Source of the DNA: Alloalcanivorax dieselolei B5
Lineage (GTDB): Bacteria > Pseudomonadota > Gammaproteobacteria > Pseudomonadales > Alcanivoracaceae
Reading direction: 5' to 3'
DNA: 64,000 nucleotides
Assembly (NCBI RefSeq): GCF_000300005.1
Contig: NC_018691.1
Location: 744,001 to 808,000 of the forward strand
Part shown: positions 60,531 to 64,000 of the stretch, one piece after another
How the letters are laid out: each line of letters starts with the position of its first letter
How positions within the stretch are numbered: position 1 is the first letter of the stretch
Position numbers and translations under genes: made by a program
Notes under the pieces: generated by a model
Database searches by the model: none
What the model saw: only the letters and a program-made list of their open reading frames with translations
Told to the model about the DNA's origin: nothing

Positions 60531-61601
60531 TTACAGCATGCTCTGTTGGCGCGGTTGACGCAGCCCACCGAGCAATTTTTTTACCGGGGCGGCCAGGCCC
60601 AGCTCGCCCGGATCGGTGGGGTCCACCCAGCGTCCACGGTCTTCCCCCAAGCGGGTGCCGGTGCCGTCCACCTGAATCAGCGCCGGCTCCACGTCCAGGT
60701 GAAAATGGCTGAAGGTGTGCCGGAACGGCGTCAGGGTTTCCCGATGACGTGCGGTCAGGCCCCATTGTGTCAGCAGGCTTTCCGGTGATTCCTCCAGGTC
60801 CTGCTGCGGGAAGCACCAAAGGCCGCCCCAAATGCCGCTGGGCGGGCGCGGTTCCAGCCAGACACTGCCATCGTCGCTTTGCAGGATCAGCATGCGGGAC
60901 TGGCGAACCGGTTTGGCCTTGGCCGGCTTGCGGCCAGGATACTGCTCTGGATTGCCATCGGCGTGGGCCTGGCAGCGCCGGTGCAGCGGGCACCCGCCGC
61001 AGGCAGGGCGGCGCCGGGTGCACAGCGTGGCGCCCAGGTCCATCATCGCCTGGGTATAGTCCGCCAGGCGATGATGCGGCGTATAGTGCTCGGCCAGCTC
61101 CCAGAGCCGGTTCTCCACCGCTTTCTGGCCGGGCCAGCCGGCCACGGCGTGCAGGCGGGTCAGTACCCGTTTCACGTTGCCATCCAGGATGGGGGCACGC
61201 ACCCCTCGGCTTTGCGCCAGGATGGCGCCGGCGGTGGAGCGGCCAATACCGGGCAGGGAAGCCACTTCCTCCACGGTGTCCGGGAATTCGCCATCATGGT
61301 CACCGACCAGTTGCCGGGCCGCCTTGTGCAGATTGCGGGCACGGGCGTAGTAGCCAAGCCCGGTCCACAGGTGCAGCACCTGATCCACCTCGGCGGCGGC
61401 CAGGCGATGCACGTCCGGGAAAACCTCCATGAAGCGCTGGAAGTAATCGATGACGGTGATCACCTGGGTCTGCTGCAGCATGATTTCCGACACCCACACC
61501 CGGTAGGGCGTGCGTGGATGCTGCCAGGGCAGGTCCTTGCGCCCGTGCTGGTCGTACCAGGCCAGCACGGCGTCACTGAAAGCGGTGGTCGTGGTACTCA
61601 G
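60531..61601 (-). CDS. mutY: A/G-specific adenine glycosylase MutY
   Basis: About 356 residues. Removes adenine mispaired with 8-oxoguanine. Catalytic Glu in [10 protein letters not shown], helix-hairpin-helix and Asp in [13 protein letters not shown] and LDGNVKRVL, the 4Fe-4S ligands C-X6-C-X2-C-X5-C ([18 protein letters not shown]) and a C-terminal NUDIX-like domain ([14 protein letters not shown]) are present. A GTG at 61568 is the first standard start, but it would drop conserved residues equivalent to E. coli FSAQVLDWYD. A CTG at 61601, overlapping the asmA stop and preceded by AAGGGG at 8 bases, restores them ([10 protein letters not shown]), so CTG is proposed. Confidence 0.94.
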   Translation of the reverse strand: MSTTTTAFSDAVLAWYDQHGRKDLPWQHPRTPYRVWVSEIMLQQTQVITVIDYFQRFMEVFPDVHRLAAAEVDQVLHLWTGLGYYARARNLHKAARQLVGDHDGEFPDTVEEVASLPGIGRSTAGAILAQSRGVRAPILDGNVKRVLTRLHAVAGWPGQKAVENRLWELAEHYTPHHRLADYTQAMMDLGATLCTRRRPACGGCPLHRRCQAHADGNPEQYPGRKPAKAKPVRQSRMLILQSDDGSVWLEPRPPSGIWGGLWCFPQQDLEESPESLLTQWGLTARHRETLTPFRHTFSHFHLDVEPALIQVDGTGTRLGEDRGRWVDPTDPGELGLAAPVKKLLGGLRQPRQQSML

Positions 61602-63844
61602 TTGAACAGCCCCTTGAGCTTGTCACCCAGTTTTTCGTTGAGTTTGTCGCGCTGCTTCTCGATTTCCTCCCGGGCTTTCTGCCCGGCGGCGTTTTTCAGC
61701 ACTTCCTCGGTGGTGTCGCCTTCGGCGTCGATGCCGAGTTTGTCTTTCAGTTTACCCTTGGCGGCGTTGGTGGCCGCCTGCTGGGCGATCTTGCGGAAAC
61801 CGTCCCGGTCCGGGCCGCACCATTTGGCCGGACTGCTCTCCAGGCTGCCCTGGCAGCGCAGCGGCCAGGTGGCGTCGCCGAGGTATTTGCCGCCGTCCAG
61901 CTCCGGCGACTTCATGCCGATGTGCAGATCAAATTGTTGGGTCAGCACGTTGAACCAGCCGTTACCGGAGAGACTGCCTTTTTCCAGTGTGGCGTCCAGG
62001 CTTTCGAGGTAGGCGACCTGCTTGTCCAGGCGGGTTTGGCTGGTCAGGTCGATGATCTTGGTGTCCTCGGAAAGCACCGAGGGCAGCTTGCCGGATTGCT
62101 GGTCGGGAATCAGTGCGGTCAGCCCCTTGAGCCCGCCCAGGGTATCGTTGATGCCGCCCACCAGGGTGTTGTACAGATTCAGGCCGCGCACGGTACCGTC
62201 GGCCAGTCCCAGGTTCAAGTTGCCCTTGGCGGATTCCACCAGTGCCTTCTGGCTGTTGCCGCTGGCGTTGAAGTCGCCGTCCATGCTGAACAGGCCGGTG
62301 GCCAGATCGTCCTTCATGGCCATCTTGGCGATGGGCTGGATCTGCATGCGATTCACCTTGGTGCGCGCGCTGATCCGCGGGGTCTTGCCGGCCACGTTGA
62401 GGGTGCCGCTGGCGCTGAAATCCCCGTTCAGGGTCTTGCCGCTGGCCTGGGTCAGCTTCAACACACCATTGGCGGCGGACACGGCAAAGCTCAGATCGCT
62501 GGCCTCGATCTGTTCGAAAGTCAGATGGCCAATGCGGAACTTGCCGTCCAGCAGCAACGGACGCAGGCTCTCCACCGGAATCAGTTCGGCCTCGGTGAGG
62601 TTGGCGGTACCGCCGCTCTTGCCGGCGTCGCCGCCGGTGGCGGCCGGTTTGTCCTCGGAGGAGGGGCTTTCCGGCGGCAGGTATTGATCCAGCACGATCT
62701 TGTCCATGGTCAGATCGAAGACGATCTTGCCGCTTTCCAGGTTCTGCAGCCCGGCACTGCCATTAATGGTGCTGTTATCAAGGGTAAGGGTGAGGGGCTT
62801 GGCGATGACGCTGTTGGCTGGGCCGGACAGGGTGGCGCTCATCGCCACTTTGTTGAGGGCGCTGTCGCCGCGGGTCTCGATGGCCGGCTCGCCCAGCGTC
62901 TTCAATACCGTGTTGAGGTTGAACGGCTCGGTATCGAGTTTGCCGGCCACGACCATGTCGCCGGTGAGTCCGGTGATCCGCGCTTCGCCGGTGGTGCGCG
63001 TGCCGGCGGCCTGCAGCACCAGGTTGGTGAGGTTGGCGCTATCCTCATCCAGGTTCACGTCCAGCGCCTGTTCCAGATGCACATCCACGGGTTGGGCGGT
63101 GGCGCCGGCGATATTGGCGTCCAGCATCATCGGATTCAACACGAAGTGGTTGGCATCCAGGTTGGCGGCCAGGGTGGTTTTCAGGTTCAGGTCCACGCGC
63201 ATGTCGCTCTGGTCCTGATAGCGCAGCGACATCTCCAGCGGGAACGGCTGATCCAGGCTGACATCGCGGGCATTGAAGTTGAAATGCTCGACGCGGATAT
63301 CGGTGCCGTCGGTGGCGTTGCGATAGCTGATGCGGCCGTTGGTGATATCCACCGAGGGAATGGTCAGGGGAATATCGAGGGTGCTGCCTTCCTCGCCGCC
63401 GTCGGCGGTTTGCTGTTCCTCTTCGGTCTGATCCTGGCTGGTGTCGTCCTGGGGACCAATCCTTTCCCAGTTGCCGCCTTGTTGATCTTCGCGCAGATTC
63501 ACTTCCAGGCCGTCGATCAGCACGCCATCCATTTCCACCTGGCCAAGCAGCAGGGGCCACACGGCGACGCTGACGCTGGCGTTGTCGAGGGCGGCGAACA
63601 GCTCTTCCTCATCGGCGATGCGGGCTTCGGTGCGGCCCAGGCTGACGCCCAGGGAGGGCCAGAACTGCCAGGAGAGGTCGCCGGGAATGGAGAGGTCCAG
63701 GTTGGCGTTCTTGCGTGCCTGCTCCTCGATCTGTGGCTTGAAATCGTTGGGGTCGATCACCTGGGTGACGACGAAGATCGCCGCGGCCAGCAATACCACG
63801 ATGGCCACGATTACGATGACAATGATCTTGATTGCACGTCCCAT
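61598..63844 (-). CDS. AsmA-family protein
   Basis: 748 residues. An N-terminal membrane anchor ([20 protein letters not shown]) is followed by a long beta-rich periplasmic AsmA domain ([29 protein letters not shown]) and a C-terminal AsmA-like block with [13 protein letters not shown] (the family RGINL-like motif). The very C-terminus is a charged helix ([20 protein letters not shown]). AsmA-like proteins are thought to carry phospholipids across the periplasm to the outer membrane. AAGGAG precedes ATG 63844. It overlaps mutY, forming asmA-mutY-yggX. Confidence 0.93.
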   Translation of the reverse strand: MGRAIKIIVIVIVAIVVLLAAAIFVVTQVIDPNDFKPQIEEQARKNANLDLSIPGDLSWQFWPSLGVSLGRTEARIADEEELFAALDNASVSVAVWPLLLGQVEMDGVLIDGLEVNLREDQQGGNWERIGPQDDTSQDQTEEEQQTADGGEEGSTLDIPLTIPSVDITNGRISYRNATDGTDIRVEHFNFNARDVSLDQPFPLEMSLRYQDQSDMRVDLNLKTTLAANLDANHFVLNPMMLDANIAGATAQPVDVHLEQALDVNLDEDSANLTNLVLQAAGTRTTGEARITGLTGDMVVAGKLDTEPFNLNTVLKTLGEPAIETRGDSALNKVAMSATLSGPANSVIAKPLTLTLDNSTINGSAGLQNLESGKIVFDLTMDKIVLDQYLPPESPSSEDKPAATGGDAGKSGGTANLTEAELIPVESLRPLLLDGKFRIGHLTFEQIEASDLSFAVSAANGVLKLTQASGKTLNGDFSASGTLNVAGKTPRISARTKVNRMQIQPIAKMAMKDDLATGLFSMDGDFNASGNSQKALVESAKGNLNLGLADGTVRGLNLYNTLVGGINDTLGGLKGLTALIPDQQSGKLPSVLSEDTKIIDLTSQTRLDKQVAYLESLDATLEKGSLSGNGWFNVLTQQFDLHIGMKSPELDGGKYLGDATWPLRCQGSLESSPAKWCGPDRDGFRKIAQQAATNAAKGKLKDKLGIDAEGDTTEEVLKNAAGQKAREEIEKQRDKLNEKLGDKLKGLFN

Positions 63845-64000
63845 GACGGTGCTCTCCTTGCGCCCGGGCCCTCGGGCCCCGATGATAACGAGTTGGTATA
63901 ATCGTAACGAAGCTCTGGCCCGTTCGACACCATGATAACGATGATAACCTTTTGAGCCCGGGCCGTGGTGCTTGTGTCGCCGCGGCGTAAAGATCGCGAA
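63845..64000. promoter_or_regulatory. Upstream region of the asmA-mutY-yggX unit with ATGATAAC repeats
   Basis: ATGATAAC occurs three times (about 63881, 63933 and 63942), the last two in tandem as ATGATAACGATGATAACC. On the minus strand ACGATTATACC could supply a -10 element. No gene start is visible before the window ends. Confidence 0.35.

Noticed and set aside
61922..63901. Plus-strand open frame of 659 codons opposite the AsmA gene
   Set aside because: Antisense artefact of GC-rich coding sequence; the minus-strand AsmA gene has a clear anchor, domain pattern and ribosome site.
1..64000. CRISPR array
   Set aside because: No run of regularly spaced short repeats was seen; all repeats found are single palindromes or the in-frame 15-bp tandem at 14662.

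Overview
The window looks like chromosome of a marine or oil-associated gammaproteobacterium of the Alcanivorax/Alloalcanivorax type. The base composition is GC-rich, and it carries an integral-membrane alkane hydroxylase (AlkB) with a divergent AraC regulator, dispersed REP-like palindromes with cores such as GTAGGAGC or TTCGCCAGCA, and gammaproteobacterial housekeeping genes (hemH, pdxH, mutY-yggX, tRNA-Phe). The genus is inferred from gene content, not from a phylogeny.

Layout. 0-7 kb: a cut-off LysR gene divergent from an aldo/keto reductase, a GcvA-like LysR regulator, a crotonase, OsmC, a YqjE/DUF883 membrane pair, an NAD-type isocitrate dehydrogenase and an AraC regulator. 7-14 kb: an RND efflux operon (adaptor, pump, outer-membrane channel) behind a promoter region with a SoxR-box-like site in a 19-bp spacer and a separate TetR-type palindrome. 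14-22.5 kb: bestrophin-like channel, flavin reductase, siderophore-interacting protein with divergent MarR, alkB with divergent AraC regulator, hemH overlapping a ChaC-like cyclotransferase, and pdxH. 22.5-28.3 kb: an AT-richer accessory stretch of small genes (some broken) separated by diverged copies of one palindrome, ending in an alpha/beta hydrolase-MarR pair and two gene remnants.

28.4-50.1 kb is the most interesting part: a nitrogen-scavenging island made of two transcription units. The minus-strand unit runs allophanate hydrolase, urea carboxylase, GntR regulator, urtABCDE. Beside it are a LysR gene and, divergent from that, a compact nine-gene unit: ring-opening amidohydrolase (cyanuric acid hydrolase/barbiturase family), BMP-type ABC transporter, formamidase-like amidase, a protein very like biuret hydrolase (BiuH), a second cysteine hydrolase and an AtzH/HpxZ-like protein. 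Read together, cyanurate (or a similar ring) is imported, opened, decarboxylates to biuret, and is hydrolysed to allophanate. Urea imported by UrtABCDE is carboxylated to the same allophanate, which the shared hydrolase splits to ammonia and CO2. No urease genes are present.

50.3-64 kb: an FMN riboswitch before a type-II lumazine synthase (RibH2), an M23 peptidase, a FecI/FecR/TonB-receptor iron-uptake cassette behind a Fur-box-like site, an epoxide-hydrolase-like enzyme with an MFS exporter and divergent TetR, tRNA-Phe, yggX, mutY (probable CTG start) and an AsmA-family protein.
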